Counted from the first letter of the stretch, positions 1 to 7,430 are shown. The stretch: 20,773 bases of DNA from UBA1479 sp964012715 (GCA_964012715.1 CAXGUG010000072.1:1-20773), one strand, 5' to 3'. A program made the numbers and translations. The notes: a model not told the origin generated them from the sequence alone.

Positions 1-1119
1 CTGGCTTGGCGCGACCCGCAGATCAGAGCCTCGTTCGGATCCGCCGTAAAAAGCCGCTTCGGTTATGTCGTGCTGTTCGCCTTTGCCGCGATGGCCGCAA
101 GCATTCCAACGTCGCTCGACCCCATGCGGTCCTTCGAAGCCTGGGCCCGCACCTTGGGATATATCGGCGGGTGCACGTTGTTCTGGGCATTTCTGTACAA
201 CGATCTCCGGGCGCAGGTGTTTTTCCGCCGCACGTTCCTGATTGCCATCCTGGTCGGGACCGGCGCCGTCGCGATCGGTCAGTTGGGCTGGGAATTTCCT
301 TATCGTTTGTTGCGCGGCGATTTTGTCCCATGGGCGACCATTTGGGCGTTCATCACGGCAAAAGGCTTCGCCGCCGCGCTAGCCTGTTGCGTGCCGCTGT
401 CCCTTTGGATCGCCATCAAGGAACCGGGGAGTTGGCGGGCCGCCGCCGTTTGCGCCGCCTTGCTACAAATCGGCTTGACCATCACGACGGCCAACAAATC
501 GGCCTGGGGCGGATTTCTTGCGATGATCTTGGCAGTTGGAATATCCATGGCCTTTCGCGGCAACCGCAAAACCCTCATCGCCTGGGCTTTCGGCGGCATT
601 GCCGCCACAACCGTCATTCTGACCCTGGTGTACGAATTGCCCGATGAGCCGCCGGCGCCAGCCGTCTGGGACTGGATGCCGCCTCAATTGGTCGATACGC
701 ATCGGCAGCAAATCTGGCACTTCACGGCTGAAAAAATCGCCGAAGCCCCGTGGCTTGGCTACGGCATGAACAGCATCGATCGCGTGCCCGGAGCGAAAAA
801 AATTCTCCCGGGCTATGTCGTCGAAGCCCTCCCATCGCATCCCCACAATTGGATGCTCGAAATCCTCGGAGAGACCGGAGTTGTCGGTTTCGTTCCCGTG
901 CTGATCGCGGTCTTTTGGCTAGCTGGACGATGCCTTCTCAGATTCGTCCGCAACCGCAACGTTAACGCCCTGGCGCAGTTAGGGCTCAGCGCCGTGTTCT
1001 GGGGGTCGTCGTTGTTCAATTTTTCGATCTGGTCGACCTGGTGGCTGGTCACCTATTTCTTGTTCATGGCCGCGATCGGCGCCAACGGGCCAGAGCGCGA
1101 CGCGGAAGACAGGCGTTAA
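1..1119 (+). CDS. waaL: O-antigen ligase-like polytopic membrane protein, 5'-truncated
   Basis: The reading frame is open from the first base, so the N-terminus lies outside the window and 372 residues are visible. Several hydrophobic segments are followed by a large hydrophilic loop (about residues 213-280) and two more hydrophobic segments. The loop ends in HPHNWMLEILGETGVVGF (residues 280-297), with the His-x-His-Asn then Leu/Glu...Gly pattern typical of the Wzy_C/O-antigen-ligase family. An earlier HRQQIWHFTAEKI...LGYGMNS stretch is also family-like. Family members in the inner membrane transfer undecaprenyl-linked glycan to lipid A-core or another acceptor, or polymerise O-units (Wzy), and the two roles cannot be separated from sequence alone. 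The C-terminus is complete and the stop overlaps the stop of the convergent glycosyltransferase by 4 bp. A GTG at 70 is in frame, but the upstream codons also encode a plausible membrane-protein sequence, so I treat the gene as truncated rather than starting there. Confidence 0.8.
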   Translation: MAWRDPQIRASFGSAVKSRFGYVVLFAFAAMAASIPTSLDPMRSFEAWARTLGYIGGCTLFWAFLYNDLRAQVFFRRTFLIAILVGTGAVAIGQLGWEFPYRLLRGDFVPWATIWAFITAKGFAAALACCVPLSLWIAIKEPGSWRAAAVCAALLQIGLTITTANKSAWGGFLAMILAVGISMAFRGNRKTLIAWAFGGIAATTVILTLVYELPDEPPAPAVWDWMPPQLVDTHRQQIWHFTAEKIAEAPWLGYGMNSIDRVPGAKKILPGYVVEALPSHPHNWMLEILGETGVVGFVPVLIAVFWLAGRCLLRFVRNRNVNALAQLGLSAVFWGSSLFNFSIWSTWWLVTYFLFMAAIGANGPERDAEDRR

Positions 1120-2750
1120 TCGGCCACCTTCAGCCGCGCAACCCGGGGCGGATACTCGTCACTCCGCCACGCTCCGATCACCCTGCCGCGAAAGCGTGTC
1201 GAGGCCACGGGCGCTTTTTCGTTTTCCAGGGTTTCATGCAATGCCACGATCAAAGCCTTGGGATGATTTTTTAACCAAACGTCGAGCGCGACCGGGCCGT
1301 CGACGACCCCGAAAGGTTCGGTAAGTCGACCGAGAAAATGGAACTGGCCGTGATATTTCCCAAACGTAACGAAAGCGTACCCATCACCTTCATATCGCTT
1401 CAACGTTTCTGAAAACGATCGAAAATCATGAGATTCGAGCATCATCGGCCGAAACGTCACATGCACGGCAATCACCGCAGCGACGGATAGGCCTGCCATC
1501 GCCGAGACCCGCCGGAACACCCCGCCGCCGTTGCGCCATAAGAACCCGCCGATAAACAGGACCAAACCGGCCAACGGCCAGAGTTGCGCATCTCCCGCCG
1601 AGGTTGCCCAAGACGGCTTCAGGTCGAAATGAAATGCCGCCGCGATTGCGGCCGCGACCGCAAAAAACAGCCCCGCGGGAATAATCCTGTCGAGTGGTCG
1701 CCAGAAGCAGCTTTCCGTCTCCGCCGTTGCACGCAACAAAGCGAACGCCAACAACAGCCCAAGTGCGGGAATTTCGGGCACGAGATAGTGGGGCTGTTTG
1801 CCGCTTATGGCTGAGAACACCAGGAAGCCGCCCGCGAACCAGATCAAGCAAATCCGGACCCCGGCATCGCCAAGTTCACCTTTCCGCCGCCAGACGGCCC
1901 GCCAAGCCGCAGGCCAGATCATCCAGGGCAACAGCATCCCAGGCAAAATCGCGGCGAACCACCAAAACGGCCGACCGTGGGCGAACGAGTTAACCATTCG
2001 TCCCGCTGACTGCCCCCACAGAATGGCGTTCCGATACTCCTCTCCTCCGGCCGATGCCGCCGGCAGAGCCCAAGCCAAACCAATCGCCGCACCCACCAGC
2101 ACGCCTGCGACAATACCACCGTACCACTGGGCCCAGCCCCCCGTGTAATCAAGGCGGCGCGCCCAGACCGGTGCGGCCAAAGCGACAGGCAAGAGGTGGA
2201 CGAGAATAGCCGGGCCCTTGCCCAAAATCCCCAGCCCGATTGATGCGGCGAAGAGCGAAAACCCCATCAGCGCCCGGCCGCGCGCCGCCAGGACGATGCC
2301 GCACAGGCCGCTCAGGGCGAACATCGCGTGCAACATGTCGAACATCGTCATGGTCGTAAACAACGTCCAGAACAGAGCGCCGAGGACCAACATCGCAGCC
2401 GTCTGACCGACCATGGGCAAGTTCGGCCAAAGCATCTTTCCAAGACGGATCGTCAGCAACAAAGATGCCAGGCCCGCGATCGGCGCCACCAAGCGAGGCC
2501 ACCAGTCATTGACCCCGAACAGCGCCCAACCAACGTGCATTCCCCAGAAAAGAAGAGGGGGTTTGTGGCTATACGGCTCCCCATTCAAGTACGGCACAAG
2601 AAAGTCGCCACGTCGCCACATTTCCCAGGCAACGGCGAGATAGCGGGTCTCGTCCATGGGCAATAAGGGGCGCGCCGCAATCGTCACGGCCGCCAACAGC
2701 CCGAACAAGGCGACGGGAACACACCAAGAGTTTCGATTATTGATCATCAC
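1116..2750 (-). CDS. ArnT/PMT-like lipid-linked sugar glycosyltransferase (GT-C fold)
   Basis: This is a 544-residue polytopic membrane protein. After a first membrane segment (about residues 12-30) it has PMDETRYLAVAWEMWRRGDF (31-50), then a PYLNGEPY...KPPLLFWG stretch to residue 70. This is the first periplasmic loop of the ArnT/PMT/GT39-83 family, with the Asp-Glu pair (D33, E34) that binds metal and lipid-phosphate donor. Many hydrophobic segments follow, then a soluble C-terminal tail, as in ArnT. Family members use undecaprenyl-phosphate sugars to glycosylate lipid A or proteins on the periplasmic side. The exact donor and acceptor are unknown. The gene is convergent with the O-antigen ligase-like gene and divergent from the regulator at 2929. 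The start can be GTG at 2750 or ATG at 2747, with AGAGAA-type purines just upstream. Confidence 0.8.
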   Translation of the reverse strand: MMINNRNSWCVPVALFGLLAAVTIAARPLLPMDETRYLAVAWEMWRRGDFLVPYLNGEPYSHKPPLLFWGMHVGWALFGVNDWWPRLVAPIAGLASLLLTIRLGKMLWPNLPMVGQTAAMLVLGALFWTLFTTMTMFDMLHAMFALSGLCGIVLAARGRALMGFSLFAASIGLGILGKGPAILVHLLPVALAAPVWARRLDYTGGWAQWYGGIVAGVLVGAAIGLAWALPAASAGGEEYRNAILWGQSAGRMVNSFAHGRPFWWFAAILPGMLLPWMIWPAAWRAVWRRKGELGDAGVRICLIWFAGGFLVFSAISGKQPHYLVPEIPALGLLLAFALLRATAETESCFWRPLDRIIPAGLFFAVAAAIAAAFHFDLKPSWATSAGDAQLWPLAGLVLFIGGFLWRNGGGVFRRVSAMAGLSVAAVIAVHVTFRPMMLESHDFRSFSETLKRYEGDGYAFVTFGKYHGQFHFLGRLTEPFGVVDGPVALDVWLKNHPKALIVALHETLENEKAPVASTRFRGRVIGAWRSDEYPPRVARLKVAD

Positions 2751-2876
2751 CGCGTTCTCTTAGCCGATAATCGGCACCAATGCCACCGGGGCATCGCGCC
2801 GCGATCAATGCCGCACGCTCATCTTTGGGAGTCTCGAATCCCCCCAGCTTTTCAATTGTTTGCAGTCGCAGAGAGC

Positions 2877-2904
2877 TTGACGTTCATGGCGTGAACGCTA
2901 TAAG
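2877..2904 (+). promoter_or_regulatory. Sigma-70-type promoter for the regulator-rfaH operon
   Basis: TTGACG (2877-2882) and TATAAG (2899-2904) are separated by 16 bp, a 5/6 plus 5/6 match to the housekeeping consensus. Predicted transcription starts near 2911, leaving a leader of about 18 nt before the GTG at 2929. The -10 element lies largely in the spacer between two palindromes, so a protein bound there would block RNA polymerase. The elements are seen directly; their activity is inferred. Confidence 0.6.
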
Positions 2905-2918
2905 TTCACGCCATGAAC
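2882..2918. promoter_or_regulatory. Tandem palindromic operator (two GTTCA-N5-TGAAC sites)
   Basis: Bases 2881-2896 and 2904-2919 form a perfect 16-bp inverted repeat with a 7-bp spacer. Each arm is itself a palindrome, GTTCA-N5-TGAAC, at 2882-2896 and 2904-2918. The centres (2889 and 2911) are 22 bp apart, close to two helical turns, which suits two dimers binding on the same DNA face. The sites cover the -35 to +8 region of the promoter. Autoregulation by the winged-helix protein encoded just downstream is the simplest reading (inference). Confidence 0.6.
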
Positions 2919-2923
2919 GGAGG
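2919..2923 (+). promoter_or_regulatory. Ribosome binding site deciding the regulator start
   Basis: GGAGG at 2919-2923 is 5 nt upstream of the GTG at 2929. This favours 2929 over the in-frame GTG at 2923, which would overlap the Shine-Dalgarno sequence itself. Confidence 0.65.
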
Positions 2924-2928
2924 TGCTC

Positions 2929-3624
2929 GTGACTGACGGCAAGTTCGATTTGGCGAACCGCGCACGGTCCGCGGAAACCACGCTTGATCTTTTGGGCGCC
3001 GTGGCCGAGGACGGCCACGTTTCTCAACGGAATCTCGCCGACCGTCTCGGCATTGCGCTGGGGCTTACCAACGCCGTGCTGAAACGCTGCTTGAAGAAGG
3101 GTTTGTTGAAAATTCAACAGGTCCCGGCTCGGAGATACGCCTACTATCTGACACCCAAGGGTTTCGCAGAGAAAAGCCGCCTCACCGCAGAATACTTGAG
3201 CACGTCCCTGCAATTTTACCGGTCCGCTCGCCAGGAATACACGGAGCTATTCCAGTATTGCGAAACCCGCGGCTGGAACGAGGTTCTTTTGGTCGGCGCC
3301 ACGGAATTGGCGGAGATTGCGTCTCTCGCCGCTCATGGCGCCAACGTCTCAGTCATCGGCATTCTCGATCCGGGCCGCAACGAGGCCTCGTTCTGCGGGC
3401 TGCCCGTCTGGCAGGCCCTCAAAGAAAGACCCCATGCCGTCATTCTTGCGGACACTACCGATCCGCAAGGCGCGTACGAGCAGTTGATTCGGGAATTGCC
3501 GGCCGAACGCGTCCTGACGCCCCGCCTCATGCGGGTGACCACGGCACCTCAAGAAGGCGACCGCATAGCGGCCCCTGCCGTCACCACTGTCGCCACCGCC
3601 GATGATGAGGGCAACCGCGAATGA
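2929..3624 (+). CDS. Winged helix-turn-helix regulator with Rossmann-like C-terminal domain
   Basis: A 231-residue protein starting at GTG 2929. Residues about 15-80 look like a MarR/Lrp-type winged helix: SQRNLADRLGIALGLTNAVL (32-51) is a helix-turn-helix, followed by a basic wing with RRYAYYLTPKG (68-78). Residues about 115-200 alternate beta strands and helices (VLLVGATELAEIA, VSVIGILDPG, HAVILADTTDP), resembling a nucleotide- or sugar-nucleotide-binding Rossmann-like domain of the type seen at the N-terminus of PglD/NeuD or in CoA-binding proteins. The tail after about 200 is low-complexity. Its stop overlaps the start of the RfaH-like gene in ATGA, so the two are translationally coupled. 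It probably senses a metabolite and represses or activates its own promoter. The ligand is unknown. Confidence 0.75.
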   Translation: MTDGKFDLANRARSAETTLDLLGAVAEDGHVSQRNLADRLGIALGLTNAVLKRCLKKGLLKIQQVPARRYAYYLTPKGFAEKSRLTAEYLSTSLQFYRSARQEYTELFQYCETRGWNEVLLVGATELAEIASLAAHGANVSVIGILDPGRNEASFCGLPVWQALKERPHAVILADTTDPQGAYEQLIRELPAERVLTPRLMRVTTAPQEGDRIAAPAVTTVATADDEGNRE

Positions 3625-4112
3625 ATTGGTATGTGGTCTATACCCAGGCGCAGAAAGAAATCATCGCGGCGCAGAACCTGACGAACCAGGGTTTTGAATG
3701 CTATCTGCCGCGCTATCGCAAACAGTGCCGCCACGCGAGACGGACCTATACCGTCATGGCGCCCCTGTTCCCGCGGTACCTGTTCGTTCGAATGGATCCG
3801 CAGGCACAGCGTTGGCGCGCGATCAACGGAACCATCGGCGTCAACTATCTACTTTGCGAAGGCATCAACCCGATGCCGATTGATGACGAAATTATCGCCG
3901 CCATCCTCAGCCAGGAAGAAGACGGCGTCGTCCAGGTCGCGGCACCTGGCTTCAAAAAGGGCCAGAAACTCTGCGTCACCGAGGGGCCTTTGGCCGATTT
4001 GGTGGGCATGTTCGAATGTATCGACGACAACCAACGGGTCGTTTTGCTGCTCGAGTTCATGGGACGGACGGTTCGCACCCAACTGCCAAGCCACGCTGTC
4101 ACCGCGGCCTGA
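3621..4112 (+). CDS. rfaH: RfaH-type transcription antiterminator (specialised NusG paralog)
   Basis: A 163-residue two-domain NusG-family protein. The NGN domain (about 1-100) begins MNWYVVYTQAQKEIIAAQNL and has GFECYLPRY (24-32) and APLFPRYLFVRMDP (47-60), the last very close to the PLFPxYLFV segment of E. coli RfaH. The KOW-type C-terminal domain (about 108-160) contains KKGQKLCVTEGPLADLVGMF (112-131) and VVLLLEFMGRTVRTQLPS, matching the length and layout of RfaH. RfaH-type factors load on paused RNA polymerase at ops sites in leaders of polysaccharide operons and suppress termination. It overlaps the regulator by 4 bp, and an ops-like element lies 78 bp downstream of its stop. Other NusG paralogs (LoaP, UpxY, TaA types) are possible, but the RfaH resemblance and the site favour this call. 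Confidence 0.85.
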   Translation: MNWYVVYTQAQKEIIAAQNLTNQGFECYLPRYRKQCRHARRTYTVMAPLFPRYLFVRMDPQAQRWRAINGTIGVNYLLCEGINPMPIDDEIIAAILSQEEDGVVQVAAPGFKKGQKLCVTEGPLADLVGMFECIDDNQRVVLLLEFMGRTVRTQLPSHAVTAA

Positions 4113-4147
4113 ACCCGTCCGGCGGACTTTTGCGCGCCGGGCGAAAG

Positions 4148-4208
4148 TTTTCGTTACTACCGCACTCCGCGTGACCGTCGTCACCCGGAGTGCGGTAGCT
4201 TGAGAAAA
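4148..4208. repeat. Long interrupted inverted repeat in the leader of the sugar operon
   Basis: CTACCGCACTCCG (4157-4169) pairs perfectly with CGGAGTGCGGTAG (4186-4198). Inside a single C/C mismatch, GTGAC (4171-4175) pairs with GTCAC (4180-4184) around the 4-nt loop CGTC. Outside the main stem, TTTTC (4148-4152) can pair with GAAAA (4204-4208) across a small asymmetric bulge. The stem is stable, but neither strand has a T tract directly after it, so it is not a classical intrinsic terminator. It fills most of the 131-bp gap before the aminotransferase. Confidence 0.75.
4191..4202 (+). promoter_or_regulatory. ops-like element (RfaH recruitment site candidate)
   Basis: TGCGGTAGCTTG matches the enterobacterial ops element GGCGGTAGCGTG at 10 of 12 positions, including the whole GCGGTAGC core. 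The G at position 2 and the TG at 11-12 fit the pause pattern G(-10) Y(-1) G(+1). It lies on the coding strand, 41 nt before the first sugar-biosynthesis gene and 78 nt after the RfaH-like gene, and its first half is the right arm of the inverted repeat. Function is inferred from sequence and position. Confidence 0.5.
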
Positions 4209-4243
4209 TTGCACCGCGCTTTTCCATCACTAGAGATCCGGTC

Positions 4244-5347
4244 ATGATTCCAATCTTCTCTCCGACGTTCGGCGCAGCCGAACGCGAAAACCTGCTCGAA
4301 TGCATCGACACGGGATGGATCTCGTCCCAAGGCCGGTTCATCGGCGAATTCGAAGCCGCGTTCGCCGAACGCGCGGACATGCCCTTCGGCGTCGCCACAT
4401 CGAATTGCACAACGGCGCTACACCTGTCGCTCGCCGCCTTGGGGATCGGGCCTGGGGACGAGGTCATCTGCACGGACCTGACGTTCATCGCGCCGGTCAA
4501 TATGATCGCGCTGACCGGTGCACGCCCGGTTCTGGTCGATGTCGACCCCGTCAGTTGGGCCATGTCGCCGGATCAAACGGCGCAGGCCGTGACTGAACGG
4601 ACCAAGGCGATCATCGTCGTTCATCCGTTTAGCCATGCCGCGGACATGGACCCGATCATGGCGATCGCGACGAAGCACGGCATCCCCGTGATCGAAGACG
4701 TGGCCGAAGCTCCGCTAGGCGAATACAAGAACCGGAAACTCGGCTCGTTCGGCGACATGTCCTGCTTCAGCTTTTTCGCCAACAAAGTGATGACCACCGG
4801 CGAAGGCGGGATGGTTCTCTGCAGCGACCCGAAATTGGACGAACAACTGCGCGTTTTCCGCGACCACGGCATGTCGCGTGAAAAGCGCTATCACCATGTC
4901 GTCGCCGGATACAATTACCGCATGACCAACATGCAGGCCGCCATCGGGTTGGCCCAATTGGCGGCGATCGACGAGATTCTGGACCGGCGCGCGCGGCAGA
5001 TCGCACGCTATCGCGCGGCGTTCGATGGCAACCCGAATATTCAGGTTCGCCCGATCGAGCCCTGGTGCAAGGAAGTGCACTGGTTGACGACCATCTCGCT
5101 TCCGGAAGTCGGCCTGCGGGACCGATTGCTGGACCATATGAGGTCCCAGGGAATCGACGGTCGGCAGATGGTCTTTCCCGTACATGAAGCCGTGCCGTAC
5201 CGGGACGCGTTCGATCCCGCCGCTTTTCCCGTCGCAACGGGAATTTCTCACCGTTCCCTGCACCTGCCGTCATCGACGGAACTGTCGGATTCAGAGATCG
5301 ACCGTATCGCCGACGTCGTCACCTCATGGGTCGAGACCAACCTTTGA
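4244..5347 (+). CDS. DegT/DnrJ/EryC1 aminotransferase, perosamine-synthase-like
   Basis: A 367-residue PLP-dependent sugar aminotransferase of full family length. It begins MIPIFSPTFGAAERENLLEC and has IDTGWISSQG (21-30), ATSNCTTALHLSLAALGIGPGDEV (51-74), the Asp of IEDVAEA (150-156) that contacts the PLP ring, and FFANKVMTTGEGGM (177-190), in which K181 is the predicted PLP lysine. This layout is closest to GDP-perosamine synthase and related 4-keto-sugar aminotransferases. The reaction would be transfer of an amine from glutamate to a nucleotide-linked keto sugar in the cytoplasm. It is the first gene of the operon after the ops-like leader. AGAGA about 6-10 nt upstream of the ATG is a weak ribosome site. 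The substrate is inferred only from resemblance. Confidence 0.85.
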   Translation: MIPIFSPTFGAAERENLLECIDTGWISSQGRFIGEFEAAFAERADMPFGVATSNCTTALHLSLAALGIGPGDEVICTDLTFIAPVNMIALTGARPVLVDVDPVSWAMSPDQTAQAVTERTKAIIVVHPFSHAADMDPIMAIATKHGIPVIEDVAEAPLGEYKNRKLGSFGDMSCFSFFANKVMTTGEGGMVLCSDPKLDEQLRVFRDHGMSREKRYHHVVAGYNYRMTNMQAAIGLAQLAAIDEILDRRARQIARYRAAFDGNPNIQVRPIEPWCKEVHWLTTISLPEVGLRDRLLDHMRSQGIDGRQMVFPVHEAVPYRDAFDPAAFPVATGISHRSLHLPSSTELSDSEIDRIADVVTSWVETNL

Positions 5348-6066
5348 CACAGGCCGTCACGACCGCGATCATTCTGGCGGGCGGGTTCGGCACCCGATTG
5401 CGCGCCGCGGTCAGCGACGTCCCCAAACCGTTGGCGCCGGTCGGTGGGCGACCGTTTCTTGCCCTTCAACTCGACTGGTTGGAACGACACGGCATTGAAT
5501 CAGTCTGCATTTCCGCACACTACATGGCCGATAAAATTTTGAGCTACGCAGCCGAAGCCCGCCAAACGACAGGATTGGCTATCAACGTCGTCGTCGAAGA
5601 CGAACCGCTAGGCACCGGCGGCGCCGTCTGTCACGCCATGAACAGCATCGCCGACACCGGCGATGTCGTGGTTATGAACGGCGATACGTATTACGCGTTC
5701 GATCTGCGGCAATTGACCGATGATCATCGCACCCGCCAAGGGATCGCGACCATGGCGGTCGCCCCGGTCGAAAATTGCAGCCGTTATGGCACTGTCGAAA
5801 TCGAAGGCGGAAAAGTACGCTCGTTCCGACAAGCAATGGGCGCTGCGACGGCGGGTCTGGTCAATTGCGGCCTTTACGCCTTCTCCCGCAAGGCGCTGAC
5901 ACGGACGCCGAGCGGGCCGTTCAATATGGAAAAAGACTTCTTTCCACAGCTCGCCGCCGACGGCGTGTTGAATGCCTGTTTGATTAATGACGCCGAAGCC
6001 TTTACCGATATCGGCCTTCCCGAGGCCTATGCAGAGTTTAGCGCCAAATTCGTCCAAGGAGCCTGA
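5344..6066 (+). CDS. hddC: Sugar-1-phosphate nucleotidyltransferase, HddC-like
   Basis: A 240-residue nucleotidyltransferase of the short (single GT-A domain) type. The signature LAGGFGTRLR (11-20) followed by VPKPLAPVGGRPFL (26-39) binds the nucleotide. NGDTYYAFD (112-120) carries the metal-binding Asp (D114), and EDEPLGTGGA (85-94) is a further family motif. Its size and its position beside an HddA-like kinase suggest a D-glycero-D-manno-heptose-1-phosphate guanylyltransferase or a relative acting on another sugar-1-phosphate. I chose TTG 5344, which gives a TTGA overlap with the aminotransferase stop and places the signature at the usual distance from the N-terminus. An ATG at 5326 would add six residues and is an acceptable alternative. 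Neither start has a strong Shine-Dalgarno sequence. Confidence 0.8.
   Translation: MTQAVTTAIILAGGFGTRLRAAVSDVPKPLAPVGGRPFLALQLDWLERHGIESVCISAHYMADKILSYAAEARQTTGLAINVVVEDEPLGTGGAVCHAMNSIADTGDVVVMNGDTYYAFDLRQLTDDHRTRQGIATMAVAPVENCSRYGTVEIEGGKVRSFRQAMGAATAGLVNCGLYAFSRKALTRTPSGPFNMEKDFFPQLAADGVLNACLINDAEAFTDIGLPEAYAEFSAKFVQGA
6056..6061 (+). promoter_or_regulatory. Ribosome binding site supporting a TTG start
   Basis: AAGGAG lies 7 nt upstream of TTG 6069. No ATG or GTG is as well placed, so this site supports a real TTG start for the CBS-kinase gene. Confidence 0.65.
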
Positions 6067-6068
6067 TT

Positions 6069-7430
6069 TTGGCCGTTTCCGACATTCAATCAATCCTCTT
6101 GCCGCGCGACGAAACCCTGCGGACCGCAATGCGCAAACTGCAGGCCAGCGGCTGCGGCTTGGTGATCGTAGTTGACGAAGAAGGCGCCGCGATCGGCGTA
6201 CTCAGCGACGGCGATATCCGCACGGGATTGTTGGAACAAGAGAACCTGGAAGTTCCGGTTTCATCCTATATGACCAAGGAATTCGTTTGGGTCGAAGAAG
6301 GGGTCTCCAAGGAAAAGGTCCTCAAACTTTTCGACAATCGCGTAAGAGCGATCCCTATTCTGGATGCCGACGGGCGGCCCAAGGATCTGGCCACGCCGGG
6401 CTACGCGCAACCCCAGGCCGAGGTCTTCGCCCGCGCCAAGGCGCCGCTGCGCGTCAGTCTTGCCGGCGGCGGTACCGACTACACCGGGTTCTTTGTCCGC
6501 CACGGCGGCTGCAGCCTGTCCACCACCATGGCCAAGTATTGCTACGCGACGCTACGGAAACGGGACGACGGAAGGATCAACATCTGCTCCCTCGACCTTC
6601 ATCAAACGTTGAGCTACGACAGCGCGGACCAGATCGCCTATGACGGGCAACTCGACCTGTTGAAAGCCGCGATCAAGGTTCTGCGCCCCAACTTCGGTTT
6701 CGATCTGGAAGTCGGCAGCGATTTTTCTCCCGGCTCGGGCCTGGGCGGGTCCGCCGCGGTGCTCGCCGCCGTGATCGGATGCTTCAACGAATTCCGTCAG
6801 GATTTTTTCGACCTGCACACCATCTCCGAATTCGCCTATGAGGCCGAACGCGTGGAGCTTGAGATCACCGGCGGTTGGCAGGATCAATACAGCACCGTGT
6901 TCGGCGGGTTCAATTTCATCGAATTCAACGCGGACAAAAACGTTGTGACGCCCCTTCGGATTCCCGAGACGACGCAGCTCGAATTGGAAGCCCGGTCGCT
7001 ACTTTGTTACACCGGCCAACCGCACGGCGGTGAGACGATTCAGAAAGAGCATCGCGAACGGGCTTACGACGATGCCCGAATGGCATCCTTCGCCGCGGAG
7101 GTCCAGGGCATTGCCCAAGACATGAAATCGAACCTGCTGCGCGGCGATTTGTCGGGGTTCGGTCGTCTGTTGCACGAAACTTGGGAAATCAAGAAGCGGT
7201 CGAACCCCAAGGTAACCACACGGAAGATCGACGAGATCTACGACCGCGCCATGAAGGCCGGGGCCGAAGGCGGGCGGCTGCTGGGCACCGGCGGCGGTGG
7301 CTATATCCTGTTCTTCACCCAACCTTTCGCGCGCTATCAGGTCGCGACGACGCTGCAAGACATGGGTTTGACGGTCGAGAGCGTCAACCTGGATCAGGCC
7401 GGCCTGCAGACCTGGAGCACAAGACCTTAA
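6069..7430 (+). CDS. hddA: CBS-domain pair fused to an HddA-like GHMP sugar kinase
   Basis: A 453-residue protein. Residues about 1-57 and 63-115 form a CBS pair (LVIVVDEEGAAIGVLSDGDI at 31-50, then SYMTKEFVWV and VRAIPILDADG), with the second repeat ending in a degenerate KDLATPGY. From about residue 124 a complete GHMP kinase follows: APLRVSLAGGGTDYTG (125-140), the phosphate-binding loop PGSGLGGSAAVLAA (221-234), TGGWQDQYSTVFGG (267-280), and the C-terminal GTGGGGY glycine loop. The kinase resembles HddA, the D-glycero-D-manno-heptose-7-phosphate kinase, which phosphorylates the anomeric position. HddA proteins I know lack the CBS pair, so this is an unusual fusion. CBS pairs bind adenine nucleotides and may gate the kinase. 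It follows the nucleotidyltransferase by 2 nt, and the two probably work in sequence. The true sugar substrate is uncertain. Confidence 0.85.
   Translation: MAVSDIQSILLPRDETLRTAMRKLQASGCGLVIVVDEEGAAIGVLSDGDIRTGLLEQENLEVPVSSYMTKEFVWVEEGVSKEKVLKLFDNRVRAIPILDADGRPKDLATPGYAQPQAEVFARAKAPLRVSLAGGGTDYTGFFVRHGGCSLSTTMAKYCYATLRKRDDGRINICSLDLHQTLSYDSADQIAYDGQLDLLKAAIKVLRPNFGFDLEVGSDFSPGSGLGGSAAVLAAVIGCFNEFRQDFFDLHTISEFAYEAERVELEITGGWQDQYSTVFGGFNFIEFNADKNVVTPLRIPETTQLELEARSLLCYTGQPHGGETIQKEHRERAYDDARMASFAAEVQGIAQDMKSNLLRGDLSGFGRLLHETWEIKKRSNPKVTTRKIDEIYDRAMKAGAEGGRLLGTGGGGYILFFTQPFARYQVATTLQDMGLTVESVNLDQAGLQTWSTRP

Noticed and set aside
2763..2775. Short palindrome GCCGAT-A-ATCGGC upstream of the ArnT-like gene
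   Set aside because: Six-base arms with one-base spacing are common by chance. No promoter elements of good quality lie around it on the - strand.
4117..4131. Small palindrome GTCCG-G-CGGAC followed by TTTT after the RfaH-like stop
   Set aside because: The realistic stem is 4 bp with a 3-nt loop, too weak for an intrinsic terminator, and a stronger structure lies just downstream.
4148..4208. Reading the long inverted repeat as a classical rho-independent terminator
   Set aside because: No T tract follows the stem on either strand. A CTTGAGAAAATT sequence follows on the + strand.
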